IMG/VR virus record: IMGVR_UViG_3300008963_000004 | Span: 1-54,374 of that record | Reading direction: 5' to 3' (one strand) | DNA: 54,374 nt | Source: a virus | Part shown: piece by piece, positions 25,081-34,023 of the stretch | Position numbering within the stretch: position 1 is the first letter of the stretch | How the letters are laid out: every line of letters starts with the position of its first letter | Notes under the pieces: generated by a model | What the model saw: only the letters and a program-made list of their open reading frames with translations | What the model was told of the DNA's origin: nothing | Databases searched by the model: none | Program-made: the position numbers and the translations under genes

Positions 25081-25784
25081 TGAAAATATTTGTAGGATGG
25101 GACAGCAGAGAAGACATTGCATACCAAGTGTGTAAACACAGCATTGTAAGCAAACAACCCGAAGCAGAAGTGGTTCCTTTAAAGCAGCACGAACTTAGAG
25201 AAAAAAATCTCTATTGGAGAGAACGAGATCTTATGGCCAGTACAGAATTTACCTTTACTAGATTTTTACTTCCAGAATTAACCGAGTACAAGGGCTGGGC
25301 GTTGTTTATGGATTGTGATATGATACTCACTACAGACATCAAAGAACTATTTGATCAAGCAGATGATCAGTATGCTGTGATGTGTGTACAACATGATTAT
25401 ACTCCCAGAGAAGGTGTTAAAATGGATGGCCAAAAGCAAACAGTTTACCCAAGAAAAAATTGGTCAAGTGTAATGTTAATCAACTGTGGTCATCCTAGCA
25501 ATCGTGCATTAAACCGAGAACTTGTAAATGATCCTGAAATCGGCGGTGCATATTTACATCGATTCAGCTGGCTAGATGACAGTGAGATTGGAGAACTAGA
25601 TCACACGTGGAATTATCTAGTTGGTGTTTATGATGATATTAAAAAACCCAAACTGATACACTATACCGAAGGCGGTCCCTATTTTAAGGATTATTTTTAT
25701 TGTGACTATCATCAATTATGGAAAGATGAATACAAAGGTATGACTGGGAATATTTTTACCGAAGATAATGTTTTAGATAAATAA
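25080..25784 (+). CDS. GT8-like glycosyltransferase
   Basis: 234 aa. It begins MKIFVGWDSREDIAYQVCKHS and has FTFTRFLLPEL, then WALFMDCDMI with a DCD (DxD-type) motif near residue 78 and an IHYTEGGPYFKDY end that can hold the C-terminal metal histidine. This is the pattern of GT8-like phage glycosyltransferases. The start overlaps the previous stop. The last codons contain the late octamer of the following endonuclease gene. Confidence 0.75.
   Translation: MKIFVGWDSREDIAYQVCKHSIVSKQPEAEVVPLKQHELREKNLYWRERDLMASTEFTFTRFLLPELTEYKGWALFMDCDMILTTDIKELFDQADDQYAVMCVQHDYTPREGVKMDGQKQTVYPRKNWSSVMLINCGHPSNRALNRELVNDPEIGGAYLHRFSWLDDSEIGELDHTWNYLVGVYDDIKKPKLIHYTEGGPYFKDYFYCDYHQLWKDEYKGMTGNIFTEDNVLDK
25776..25783 (+). 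promoter_or_regulatory. Late octamer before the homing endonuclease gene
   Basis: GATAAATA overlapping the stop of the GT8-like gene. The endonuclease ATG follows 24 nt later behind an ACGGAG site. Confidence 0.45.
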
Positions 25785-25806
25785 CATTATACTAACGGAG
25801 GCCTCT

Positions 25807-26496
25807 ATGTATTATGTTTATGAACTGATTGATCCTAGAACTAACATTCCTTTTTATGTAGGAAAAGGTACAGGTAGTCGAGCAAATATGCATTATAAAG
25901 AATCAGAATGGTGGTATAATAAAAGAAAGGCTGGAAGAATTAAAAAGTTATTAGATTTAAATTTAAATTATAAAGTTAAAAAAGTTTTCTTTACAGATAA
26001 TGAAGAAGAAGCAAAGATTTTTGAAAAAAGATTAATAGAACAATATGGCAGGATAGGATTTGAGGATGAAGGAGTTTTATTAAACTTAACATTAGATTCA
26101 AATCCTCCCAGTCGAAAAGGAAATCCTGGAACATTTAAAGGTAAAAAACATACTGAAGAAACCAAAGAAAAATTAAGAGAACATAATAAAAAACAATTTG
26201 AAGATCCTAAGCAGATTGAGTTAAGAAGAAATAAAACAAAAGAACTTTGGAAGAACGATGAATATCGTGCTAAACAAAAAATAGCAAAGAAAAATCAAAT
26301 AGCAACTAAGCCGGCTAGATATAAAGTATATTTTCCAGACGGAAGTACTAAAATAATAATTAATCTATCAAAGTGGTGTAAAGAAAACAATTATCCTTGT
26401 GGTACATTAAGAGATACCCTGCCGCAAAGGAAAAATGATATTCCTTCTAGGGGTAGAGCAAAAGGAATGTATATAAGGATATGTAATGATACTTAA
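25807..26496 (+). CDS. GIY-YIG homing endonuclease
   Basis: 229 aa. Residues 1-90 are the GIY-YIG nuclease domain: YYVYELIDP...FYVGKGTGSR gives the two tyrosine motifs, and the catalytic Arg/Glu region follows (RIKKLL, EKRLIEQYG). Residues ~105-125 hold a NUMOD3-type DNA-binding motif (GTFKGKKHTEETKEKLREHN), and the C-terminal part is basic. It resembles T4 Seg proteins, which cut related phage DNA and spread their own gene. It stands free between two glycan genes, with a 23-codon ORF after it. Confidence 0.9.
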   Translation: MYYVYELIDPRTNIPFYVGKGTGSRANMHYKESEWWYNKRKAGRIKKLLDLNLNYKVKKVFFTDNEEEAKIFEKRLIEQYGRIGFEDEGVLLNLTLDSNPPSRKGNPGTFKGKKHTEETKEKLREHNKKQFEDPKQIELRRNKTKELWKNDEYRAKQKIAKKNQIATKPARYKVYFPDGSTKIIINLSKWCKENNYPCGTLRDTLPQRKNDIPSRGRAKGMYIRICNDT

Positions 26497-26557
26497 TTAT
26501 ATAAATTGTCCTCTAGCAGAATACTGGAAAAACGAATTGTTTGATATGATGAAATGA
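26486..26557 (+). CDS. Very short ORF after the homing endonuclease
   Basis: 23 codons starting ATGATACTT, ending in a TGA that overlaps the next ATG (ATGA). The start overlaps the end of the endonuclease gene. The peptide reads like part of a folded protein (NCPLAEYWKNELFDMM). It may be a leftover of a gene displaced by the endonuclease or a leader peptide coupling translation of the next gene. No family was recognised. Confidence 0.35.
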   Translation: MILNYINCPLAEYWKNELFDMMK

Positions 26558-27336
26558 TCTGTTTAAGTAAGAATCTTACTGATGAATATGTAAACTTATT
26601 TGCAAAAGGTGCAAATTTACCTATAAGAGATTACAGCGACGATATAGGTGATTCACCTGTGCTTATTCGTAGCATTGCAAAAAGAAACTTGATTCAACAG
26701 AGATTAAAAGACAATCAAACGTTTTATTATATGGATAGCGGGTATATCGGGAACTATCCAGGAGAAATAAATCCGCGCGGAATCAAAATATTTCACAGAA
26801 TAGTAAAAAACGGACTACAACACAATGAAATAATACCAAGACCAGCTGATCGTTGGGAACGATTAAAAACAAAAGTGCATAAACAAAAACGCAATGGCAA
26901 TCATATATTATTAGTATTGCCCAGTGAAAAACCATGTAAATTTTACAACATTGATTTAGAAACTTGGACATCAGAAACAATCGACAAAATCAAAGAAAAC
27001 ACAGATAGGCCCGTAGTTGTTAGGAAAAAACCTTCAAGGTCAGAACGTATAAAACAAAAGTCAATATACCAAGATCTTGAAAAATGTCATGCAATGGTTA
27101 CGTTTAATAGCATTGCTGCTGTTGAGAGTGTAATCTATGGAGTACCTGCATTTACACTTGCTCCAACTGCTGCCGACCCTGTGTGCGACAAGGATTTAAC
27201 ATTATTAGAAAATCCTACACTACATCATATAGATAAATTACATGCCTGGGCTCATCATTTAGCATATGGACAGTTTCACATAGACGAAATGAAAAATGGC
27301 ACAGCTTATAGGATATTAACAAATGAAAACAGTTAG
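26554..27336 (+). CDS. Capsule-type glycan biosynthesis protein, paralogue 1
   Basis: 260 aa. Shares with the genes at 27323 and 29840 a HILLVLPS-x-KP...W...T-x-DKI-x-NTDRPVVVRKKPS core and a MVTFNSIAAVESVIYGVPAF segment, the pattern of GT-B/Kps-type capsule proteins, where the last motif lines the donor site. In this copy the histidine of the R-x-HP motif is replaced (VRKKPS), and TFNS stands for TYNS/SWNS. It overlaps the next gene by 14 nt. It is probably a glycosyltransferase; substrate unknown. Confidence 0.6.
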   Translation: MICLSKNLTDEYVNLFAKGANLPIRDYSDDIGDSPVLIRSIAKRNLIQQRLKDNQTFYYMDSGYIGNYPGEINPRGIKIFHRIVKNGLQHNEIIPRPADRWERLKTKVHKQKRNGNHILLVLPSEKPCKFYNIDLETWTSETIDKIKENTDRPVVVRKKPSRSERIKQKSIYQDLEKCHAMVTFNSIAAVESVIYGVPAFTLAPTAADPVCDKDLTLLENPTLHHIDKLHAWAHHLAYGQFHIDEMKNGTAYRILTNENS

Positions 27337-28234
27337 AGTTTACTATGCAGGTATTCCTAAAAAAAATACCAAGCCAGAAAAAAGAAATGTTTTAAAATAT
27401 TTTCATCAAGGTGTTCCATATAATCAAAGCAAAGAAATTGAAAAAATGCAGTGGGAACCGAGTGATCTTGCAGTGATGCAAGGTTGGGTTCATGAAAACA
27501 GTGAAAGTGTACCTCATCTAAATTTTCGAAAAACAATTATACATGAACAGAGAAGAATCGGAAAACACACATTAGCTATTGATTCAAATCTATTTTTGTA
27601 TAGAGATCCAAACAATACAAAAAACTATTTGAGATTTAGTTTAGATGATGTATTTCCTACCACAGGAAATTATTTTACTGATAACATAGATCCCTGTCGT
27701 TGGCATAAAATTAAAACAGACATAGGGTTTGATTTACAGCCATGGCGTACCTCAGGCGAACACATTTTAATCTGTTTACAAAGAAACGGCGGCTGGAGTA
27801 TGTCGGGACTTGATATTATGAAATGGTGTAATCAAACCATTGAAAAAATAAAACAACACACTGATAGACCTGTTACGGTTAGAGCACACCCGGGCGACAA
27901 ACGAGCAAAACAATATTTAAAATTAAAATATCCTAATGTAAAAATATCTAAAAACTCTAATATATTAGAAGACTTCGAAAATTGTTGGGCAACAGTTACA
28001 TATAACAGTTCACCTGGAGTTGCAAGTGCTATAGAAGGAATACCGGTTTTTGTTACAGATAAAAATCCAAAACGCAGTCAGGCATTTGATGTAGCAAATG
28101 TCGATCTTATAAATATCGAAAATCCTAAAACAGTTGAAAGACAACAGTGGGTAGAGAAACTTGCAATGAGTCATTACAACTTTGAAGATTTAAAAAATGG
28201 TACAGCATGGAATACAATTAAGGATTACATATGA
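27323..28234 (+). CDS. Capsule-type glycan biosynthesis protein, paralogue 2
   Basis: 303 aa. Segments: GEHILICLQRNGGWSM, DRPVTVRAHPGDKRAKQY and CWATVTYNSSPGVASAIEGIPVFV, then QWVEKLAMSHYNFEDLKNGTAW. The same order appears in the paralogues at 26554 and 29840. It keeps the R-x-HP motif that paralogue 1 lost. Similar proteins are encoded next to surface-sugar genes. It overlaps both neighbours, so the run 26554-28956 is translationally coupled. Confidence 0.62.
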   Translation: MKTVRVYYAGIPKKNTKPEKRNVLKYFHQGVPYNQSKEIEKMQWEPSDLAVMQGWVHENSESVPHLNFRKTIIHEQRRIGKHTLAIDSNLFLYRDPNNTKNYLRFSLDDVFPTTGNYFTDNIDPCRWHKIKTDIGFDLQPWRTSGEHILICLQRNGGWSMSGLDIMKWCNQTIEKIKQHTDRPVTVRAHPGDKRAKQYLKLKYPNVKISKNSNILEDFENCWATVTYNSSPGVASAIEGIPVFVTDKNPKRSQAFDVANVDLINIENPKTVERQQWVEKLAMSHYNFEDLKNGTAWNTIKDYI

Positions 28235-28956
28235 CAAAATATGCAGCAATAACCAGTATGGATCAAAAATATTATGATCATTGCGGAAAATCTATGCTAA
28301 GCAGTTACAAAAAATTCTGGTCAAAAAATATTCCTTTGTATGTTTACAACGAAGACAATTTTAATATAAAAATCAAAAATGTAGAATCAGTTGGATGGAA
28401 TTTATCAAACGATTATTGGGATTTTCAAAATAGACACACTAACACAAAAGTAAAAACTTTTGCCAAAAAAGGATTTCCGATTATAGATGCAATGCAGAAC
28501 ATCGAGTGCGACAGACTAATCTGGCTTGATGCTGATACAATTCTTCAACGCGAAATTCATTTACAATTGTTAAATTTAATTGCACCCGATGATGTGCTTA
28601 GCACACACTTTTCTGTATGGCACGTCAAAGACAATATTGAGTATCACAGTTGTGAAACAGGATTCTTTATATTAAATCGTCGCCACAAAGGATTTGAAGA
28701 CTTTTACGACACATATAGAGATATCTATATAAATGACAAAACTGATGGATTGAGAAGATTTTATGATGGTGAAGTATATGGTAAAACTGTTGAACTTATG
28801 CAAGACAAAGGTTATAAAGTTTTGAACTTAAATCCTGGTAAACATAAAACCCCTATACCAAGAAGCATTCTTTCACCTTATGTTACTCATTACAAAGCAG
28901 GTCTTAAAGATACGCTCGACAATAATATTCTTGAAGAAAGACACAATCTTGATTAG
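28231..28956 (+). CDS. GT-A type glycosyltransferase
   Basis: 241 aa. An N-terminal YAAITSMDQKYYDHCGKSML, CDRLIWLDADTILQREI with a DAD motif (about residue 90), a HSCETGFFILNRRHKGFEDF acceptor-side segment and a late SPYVTHYKAG with the C-terminal histidine. This is a GT8/GT24-like arrangement. Overlaps the previous gene (ATGA) and ends 4 nt into the convergent next gene. Confidence 0.72.
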   Translation: MTKYAAITSMDQKYYDHCGKSMLSSYKKFWSKNIPLYVYNEDNFNIKIKNVESVGWNLSNDYWDFQNRHTNTKVKTFAKKGFPIIDAMQNIECDRLIWLDADTILQREIHLQLLNLIAPDDVLSTHFSVWHVKDNIEYHSCETGFFILNRRHKGFEDFYDTYRDIYINDKTDGLRRFYDGEVYGKTVELMQDKGYKVLNLNPGKHKTPIPRSILSPYVTHYKAGLKDTLDNNILEERHNLD

Positions 28957-29801
28957 TATTTCCAATAACTTTCAGTTCTGTTAATCATTAGATCTTTTGG
29001 CAAACTTTTGCCTTTGTTTTTACGATCGCCTTTCATGTGATCAATCCATTTTCCTAATTTGGTATTGATTAAAGGGTGGCCCCCGCCTCCGGTTTTAGCT
29101 TCGCGCAAATACATTTCAGCTGAATAGTCTAGAACGTTTGGTGCACTCTGTTTCATTTGGTTTACAATGTGTCCAAATACATAACTATCATGCCATTCGT
29201 CTAATTCAAAAATGCCTTGATCTGCATCTTCGTACATTCTTTCAAATTCAGCTAAAAATTCTTTACAAACTGGATCATTTAAATTTAACCCGTAAAATCC
29301 GCATTCAGGCCAAGTTTGTGATCCCCGGCCCCGTCCTACATAGGTCACCCAACTGGTGCTGGGTAATAGTTCTAAGAACTCCTCGTAACTCCAATCACTG
29401 TGTACCACAGTGTCTGCATCCATCCATACACACCAATCTTTGCCTACTTTACTACATGCATCAAATACAGCATAAACTTTATTAGCAAATCTTATTGCAT
29501 CCCATTTGAATGTTTTGTGATAATCTCTAGGACGTCTGCGCTTAATATCATCGGGCGGTATGCCATTTGCTTTAGGAACATCTCTCCAATGCTGTTTGAA
29601 TGCATTTAATTTAGGCAACGCAGTTTCTGCGTTGAGTATTTCTATTCTAGACGGATCAGGATTAACTGGTTTGCAATTTTCTGCATACACAATCAGTTTG
29701 ATTCTTTTATCAACATGCCGGGCAAAACTTTCTAAAAATCGTTCTCCGTACAGTGAATATCCTTCGGGATGGAATGTTGTTACCACAGTTATAGCAGGCA
29801 T
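28953..29801 (-). CDS. GT-A type glycosyltransferase, opposite strand
   Basis: 282 aa on the minus strand within a + strand cassette. ITVVTTFHPEGYSLYGERFLESF at the start and KDWCVWMDADTVVHSDWSYEEF with DAD near residue 128. The end of the protein contains a glycine run (TGGGGHPL). AAAGGA lies before the ATG. A divergent region with GTAAATA in both directions (29815-29837) may serve this gene and the one at 29840. Strand inversion suggests independent acquisition. Confidence 0.72.
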   Translation of the reverse strand: MPAITVVTTFHPEGYSLYGERFLESFARHVDKRIKLIVYAENCKPVNPDPSRIEILNAETALPKLNAFKQHWRDVPKANGIPPDDIKRRRPRDYHKTFKWDAIRFANKVYAVFDACSKVGKDWCVWMDADTVVHSDWSYEEFLELLPSTSWVTYVGRGRGSQTWPECGFYGLNLNDPVCKEFLAEFERMYEDADQGIFELDEWHDSYVFGHIVNQMKQSAPNVLDYSAEMYLREAKTGGGGHPLINTKLGKWIDHMKGDRKNKGKSLPKDLMINRTESYWKY

Positions 29802-29814
29802 TTATGTTTCCTTT

Positions 29815-29837
29815 GTAAATAGTATACGGATATTTAC
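29815..29837. promoter_or_regulatory. Palindromic divergent late-type promoter
   Basis: GTAAATA (29815-29821) and TATTTAC (29831-29837) are an inverted pair, giving a late-like octamer core in each direction between two divergent glycan genes. The match to the octamer is partial. Confidence 0.35.
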
Positions 29838-29839
29838 TC

Positions 29840-30688
29840 ATGAAGTTTAGTTTATTTAAAAAATATGGTGCACAGAATTCAAGACCTGTGTTTGAAGCAT
29901 TTGAAAATAGTTTGATTGCAGCTGGTCATACAGTTTGTAATGATGATATGTACAGTGATGTTGCTGTTATATGGAGTGTATTATGGCATGGTAGGATGTC
30001 TAGAAACAAGTCTGTGTGGGATCATTATCGTAAAACTGGCAGGAATGTTATAGTATTAGAAGTAGGTGGTATACAAAGAGGTACAACCTGGAAAGTAGGT
30101 TTAAACGGAGTTAATCGTGATGCCTACTTTGGCACCACAGGCAACAGCTCAGATCGTGTTCAAAAGTTAAACTTGCACAAAAAACCATGGCGTTCCAGTG
30201 GCGATTATATATTAATATGCGGACAACACAATAAAAGTCTTCAATGGGAAGGACAACCGCCAATGAGTCAATGGATAATGGATACCATTGATATTATACA
30301 AAATTACAGTGATAGACCTATTGTGTTTAGACCCCATCCGAGATGTAGACTAGATGCAATTGAATTACAATATAAAAATGTATATCGTCAAGAACCAATA
30401 AAACAAGCAAATAGTTACGATACTTTTGACATGCATTTTGATAATGTGTATGCCACTGTTAGTTGGAATAGTAATCCAGGAGTGCATAGCGTAATTGAAG
30501 GCATACCTGCTTTTGTAGGACCTGCATCCTTAGCTTATCCTGTTGGCAATAGCGATTTGAAAAAAATTGAAACTCCATTGATGCCAGATAGAACACAATG
30601 GTTAAATGATTATGCATGGACCGAGTTTACAATAGAAGAAATTGCACAAGGAATACCCCTTGAAAGATTGACAACCGCACTTGTTTAA
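29840..30688 (+). CDS. Capsule-type glycan biosynthesis protein, paralogue 3
   Basis: 282 aa. SGDYILICGQHNKSLQWEG, SDRPIVFRPHPRCRLDAI, YATVSWNSNPGVHSVIEGIPAFVGP and a C-terminal WLNDYAWTEFTIEEIAQG align with the two paralogues upstream. It is the copy with the most complete motifs. It lies across a divergent promoter from the minus-strand glycosyltransferase. The last codons contain the -35 box of the next gene's promoter. Confidence 0.62.
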   Translation: MKFSLFKKYGAQNSRPVFEAFENSLIAAGHTVCNDDMYSDVAVIWSVLWHGRMSRNKSVWDHYRKTGRNVIVLEVGGIQRGTTWKVGLNGVNRDAYFGTTGNSSDRVQKLNLHKKPWRSSGDYILICGQHNKSLQWEGQPPMSQWIMDTIDIIQNYSDRPIVFRPHPRCRLDAIELQYKNVYRQEPIKQANSYDTFDMHFDNVYATVSWNSNPGVHSVIEGIPAFVGPASLAYPVGNSDLKKIETPLMPDRTQWLNDYAWTEFTIEEIAQGIPLERLTTALV

Positions 30689-30696
30689 GCTATAGT
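30668..30696 (+). promoter_or_regulatory. Sigma-70-like promoter before the 30703 gene
   Basis: TTGACA (30668-30673), 17-bp spacer, TATAGT (30691-30696). The -10 box ends 6 nt before the ATG at 30703, again predicting a leaderless mRNA. The -35 box lies inside the previous gene. Confidence 0.6.
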
Positions 30697-30702
30697 TAGG
30701 TT

Positions 30703-31941
30703 ATGAATAAGAATCTGTATACCATTGAAGACCTTCTTGAAATTTTGTCTGGACTCAAAGGCAACAGCAGGATTCAAATAGAATCCAGCGATGCGAATAT
30801 ATTGCATAGCATTGCAAGACAAGTATTTAAAGGTGTTGCTTTAACTGACAGGCAATTTGAACTTTGTAAACAAAAATTAGTCAAATACAAAGATCAATAC
30901 ACTGCATTAGAGTATGACTTCGATAATGCAATCGAAAATCTGCGACTGCCTCTGAGGCAAATTGATCGTACTAAATCTGTTACTATTATAGATGATGCTG
31001 ATCTAAAAATTCCTCGTACAGTTTACGAATATTACAAGAACAAATGGAAATGGATTAAAATTAAGTTTCCGTTTAGAAAAAAAGACATAATTGCTATTAA
31101 AAAAATTGTAGAACAGATATCTCGTAATGAATATTTTCATAAGCCCGGATCGCATGAGCATTTTATTAGATTTACAAATCTAAATTGCTATCATGTTTCA
31201 TCTGCTTTGCAAAACAGGAATTTTTCTATTGATACTATTGTGTTGGACTGCTCACAGGAAACTAAAAAGATTTTAGAAAATCCAGATGATTATCAACCAA
31301 AAATAGTCAACAACAGTTTTAAAAATATTCCTAAAATTACTGTTGAAGCTATAAAATCAAATGTTGATGATCTTAATAACGATTCTTTGATTGCGCTGGA
31401 CCGGCAAATAAGATTTTCTTATACTATGCCAGACAACAATACTGAGTCTTATTCGGATCTTACTAATTTAGTTGTACATAGAGAAAAGTCTTCTGTGTAT
31501 ATCGATCCTGAGCAGTATAGTTTAACAGAAATTGCCAACACGTTAAACTCCTTAAATAGATTTCCACTATTGATTGCACTTGACGAAGAAAACAGTTTTG
31601 AACAGATTACACAATCTTACAATGCCTTTAAAAACATCATTGAAAATACGCAACAAAGTGTTCTATTTAGAATAGACAATACTGATACTAAAAATAAAGA
31701 ACTCAATAACTTTGTTAAAGACAATTCTTTAAATAATTGGGTTGACAATAATACTAAAATAGTTTATATTAAAAAGAAAAAATTGCCAAAAATTTTACTA
31801 ACCAGTGATTTTGTTCCAGTTACTATGCTAACACTTACTAGCTATAGAATGAACAAATATGTAGAAACTTATACAAAGTTTAACTGTGATCTAATTGTTA
31901 ATCATGACAAACAACCTAGTATTTTTGGCAATATATTTTAA
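30703..31941 (+). CDS. Conserved hypothetical protein upstream of UvsW
   Basis: 412 aa, not recognised. An N-terminal helical region (YTIEDLLEILSGLKG, GVALTDRQFELCKQKLVKYK) is followed by mixed alpha/beta sequence with many N, D and K residues, ending with LTSYRMNKYVETYTKFNCDLIVNHDK. The pairing with UvsW (8-nt gap) and the promoter they share suggest a DNA-repair or helicase partner, but no catalytic motif is seen. Confidence 0.7.
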   Translation: MNKNLYTIEDLLEILSGLKGNSRIQIESSDANILHSIARQVFKGVALTDRQFELCKQKLVKYKDQYTALEYDFDNAIENLRLPLRQIDRTKSVTIIDDADLKIPRTVYEYYKNKWKWIKIKFPFRKKDIIAIKKIVEQISRNEYFHKPGSHEHFIRFTNLNCYHVSSALQNRNFSIDTIVLDCSQETKKILENPDDYQPKIVNNSFKNIPKITVEAIKSNVDDLNNDSLIALDRQIRFSYTMPDNNTESYSDLTNLVVHREKSSVYIDPEQYSLTEIANTLNSLNRFPLLIALDEENSFEQITQSYNAFKNIIENTQQSVLFRIDNTDTKNKELNNFVKDNSLNNWVDNNTKIVYIKKKKLPKILLTSDFVPVTMLTLTSYRMNKYVETYTKFNCDLIVNHDKQPSIFGNIF

Positions 31942-31949
31942 GGAAATAA

Positions 31950-33443
31950 ATGCCAAGTTGTAAGTTAATTATTGAAGACGAAGTTAATATCAAATTTGAA
32001 GGTTTACCAGTTGATATCAGAAGAAAAATTTCCAATGCATTAAAATATGAACTTCCTTATGCAAAACACATGCCTCAATACAAACTAGGAAGATGGGATG
32101 GCAAAGTTGGATTCTTTGGCATAGGCGGTCATGGTTTTATTAATCATTTAGATATTATTACAGGTATTTTAGAATCAAACAACATAGTAATATCAGAAAT
32201 CGAAGATAAAAGAAAGTCATTTAATCTTGATTTTAAATCTATAAAAGAAGATTTTTGGAAAAATACCTGTTGGCCAAAAGGACACCCTGCCGAAGGAGAA
32301 CCTATTAAACTGAGAGATTATCAAGTTGAAGTAATCAATAATTTTTTAAAAACTCCTCAAGCTCTGCAAGAAGTTGCCACTGGTGCAGGAAAAACCATTA
32401 TCACTGCAACACTATCAAAAATCTGTGAACCCTATGGTCGAAGTTTGGTAATTGTTCCAAACAAAAGTCTAGTCACACAAACCGAAGAAGACTATCGCAA
32501 CTGCGGACTTGATGTTGGTGTTTACTTTGGTGATAGAAAAGAGTTAGGCAAGACACACACAATATGTACTTGGCAAAGTCTTAACACACTTGAAAAGAAA
32601 AGCAAAGATATAACGGAACCTTATAGTACAAGATTACTTAAAGATCCAAATAATGTCACTCTTGATGAATTTTTAGAAAATATAAACTGTGTTATTGTTG
32701 ATGAGGTGCACCAAGCAAAAGCTGATGTGTTGAAGAAACTGCTCACACAGAACCTTCGCAATGCTCCTATACGCTGGGGATTAACCGGCACAGTACCTAA
32801 AGAAGATTTTGAGTTTCAAGCAATACATGCCAGTCTTGGGCCAGTAGTAGGGCATGTAAGCGCAAAAGAATTACAAAACAAAGGTGTATTATCCAATTGT
32901 CATGTAAATGTATGTCAGCTAATTGATACAGTTGCACACAGAAGTTATCAAGAAGAGCTTAAATATCTTGTTACAGATAAAAGCAGGATTGAATATATTG
33001 CAAAAATGTTAAATACTGTTAAGGAATCAGGTAATACATTGATTCTTGTTGACAGGATCTCAGCAGGCGAAATGTTACATGAGTTAATTCCGGATTCGGT
33101 ATTTGTCAAAGGTGATGTAAAACTAAACGACAGAAAAGACGCTTATGATGAAATTAACAAAGGTACAAACCACGTTGTTATTGCTACTTATGGTGTTGCT
33201 GCTGTCGGTATTAATATACCTAGGATTTTCAATTTGGTTCTTTTTGAACCTGGTAAAAGTTTTGTCCGAGTTATTCAGTCCATAGGCAGAGGCGTAAGAA
33301 AAGCAAAAGATAAAGATTTTGTACAGATATGGGATATTACTAGCACATGCAAATATGCAAAGCGTCATTTAAGAGAACGTAAACGATTTTATAAGGAAGC
33401 CGAGTACCCATTTACTATAGAAAAAATAGATTGGCAAAAATGA
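31950..33443 (+). CDS. uvsW: UvsW-type RNA-DNA/DNA helicase
   Basis: 497 aa (T4 UvsW 503). SF2 motifs in order: Q-like LRDYQVEVINNF, I ATGAGKT (residues 143-149), II DEVH (about 250), III LTGT, IV-V VVIATYGVAAVGIN, VI RVIQSIGRGVRK. The N-terminal CKLIIEDEVNIKF and KLGRWDGKVGFF match UvsW. In T4 it unwinds branched DNA and R-loops and helps switch from origin- to recombination-driven replication. AAGGA precedes the ATG. Confidence 0.93.
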   Translation: MPSCKLIIEDEVNIKFEGLPVDIRRKISNALKYELPYAKHMPQYKLGRWDGKVGFFGIGGHGFINHLDIITGILESNNIVISEIEDKRKSFNLDFKSIKEDFWKNTCWPKGHPAEGEPIKLRDYQVEVINNFLKTPQALQEVATGAGKTIITATLSKICEPYGRSLVIVPNKSLVTQTEEDYRNCGLDVGVYFGDRKELGKTHTICTWQSLNTLEKKSKDITEPYSTRLLKDPNNVTLDEFLENINCVIVDEVHQAKADVLKKLLTQNLRNAPIRWGLTGTVPKEDFEFQAIHASLGPVVGHVSAKELQNKGVLSNCHVNVCQLIDTVAHRSYQEELKYLVTDKSRIEYIAKMLNTVKESGNTLILVDRISAGEMLHELIPDSVFVKGDVKLNDRKDAYDEINKGTNHVVIATYGVAAVGINIPRIFNLVLFEPGKSFVRVIQSIGRGVRKAKDKDFVQIWDITSTCKYAKRHLRERKRFYKEAEYPFTIEKIDWQK

Positions 33444-33946
33444 ATATATTACTAATAGACAACCAACCATATAACTTAAATACTATTCCAGAAGAAGTTG
33501 ACGATAATTTAAGATTTTCTGTTTTAGATAACAGCAATCCACAGGATCCTGATTTTTTCTTTATGCCTTTGATTTTTTTAGAAAGTTTTAACTCTCCTGC
33601 TGTAGTTTTAGAAATAGACGGAAAAGAACTAACCATGCCGCTAGACTGGCGTATTGCAGTAGGATGCAGTGAAGCAGGCAGTGATTTAGAAGTTTTAAGT
33701 TTAACCAGTTTAAATCAGCGAGGATTTGAGGCATTCTTATTTAATCCATTAACCAGTTACAAAGCTGAATTTGCTCATATCGAAATAACAAATTTTTACA
33801 ATGATGTTAAATGGTACTTTCCAAAAATGAAAAATGGTCAACTGTTAAGTGTACCAATTGAAAGCAAAAAAGATTCGTTGTGTGCACACTTTGTTAAAGA
33901 CATAAGTAGGCAAAGTGAATTAATTGACTTTGGTAAGCTTTTGTAG
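33440..33946 (+). CDS. Conserved hypothetical protein after UvsW
   Basis: 168 aa using the ATG that overlaps the UvsW stop (ATGA); a longer TTG start at 33431 is less likely. No family was recognised. It opens NILLIDNQPYNLNTIPEEVDD, with a hydrophobic core (FFFMPLIFLESF, AVVLEIDGKELTMPLDW), and resembles small proteins conserved near UvsW in marine T4-like phages. Translational coupling suggests a related role in replication or transcription. Confidence 0.7.
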   Translation: MNILLIDNQPYNLNTIPEEVDDNLRFSVLDNSNPQDPDFFFMPLIFLESFNSPAVVLEIDGKELTMPLDWRIAVGCSEAGSDLEVLSLTSLNQRGFEAFLFNPLTSYKAEFAHIEITNFYNDVKWYFPKMKNGQLLSVPIESKKDSLCAHFVKDISRQSELIDFGKLL

Positions 33947-34023
33947 AAACGTTGATTAATTTATAAAAAATTTTCTAATTGTATTATTGAAGTAAAAAAT
34001 TATATTAAATAAAGGAGACTAAT

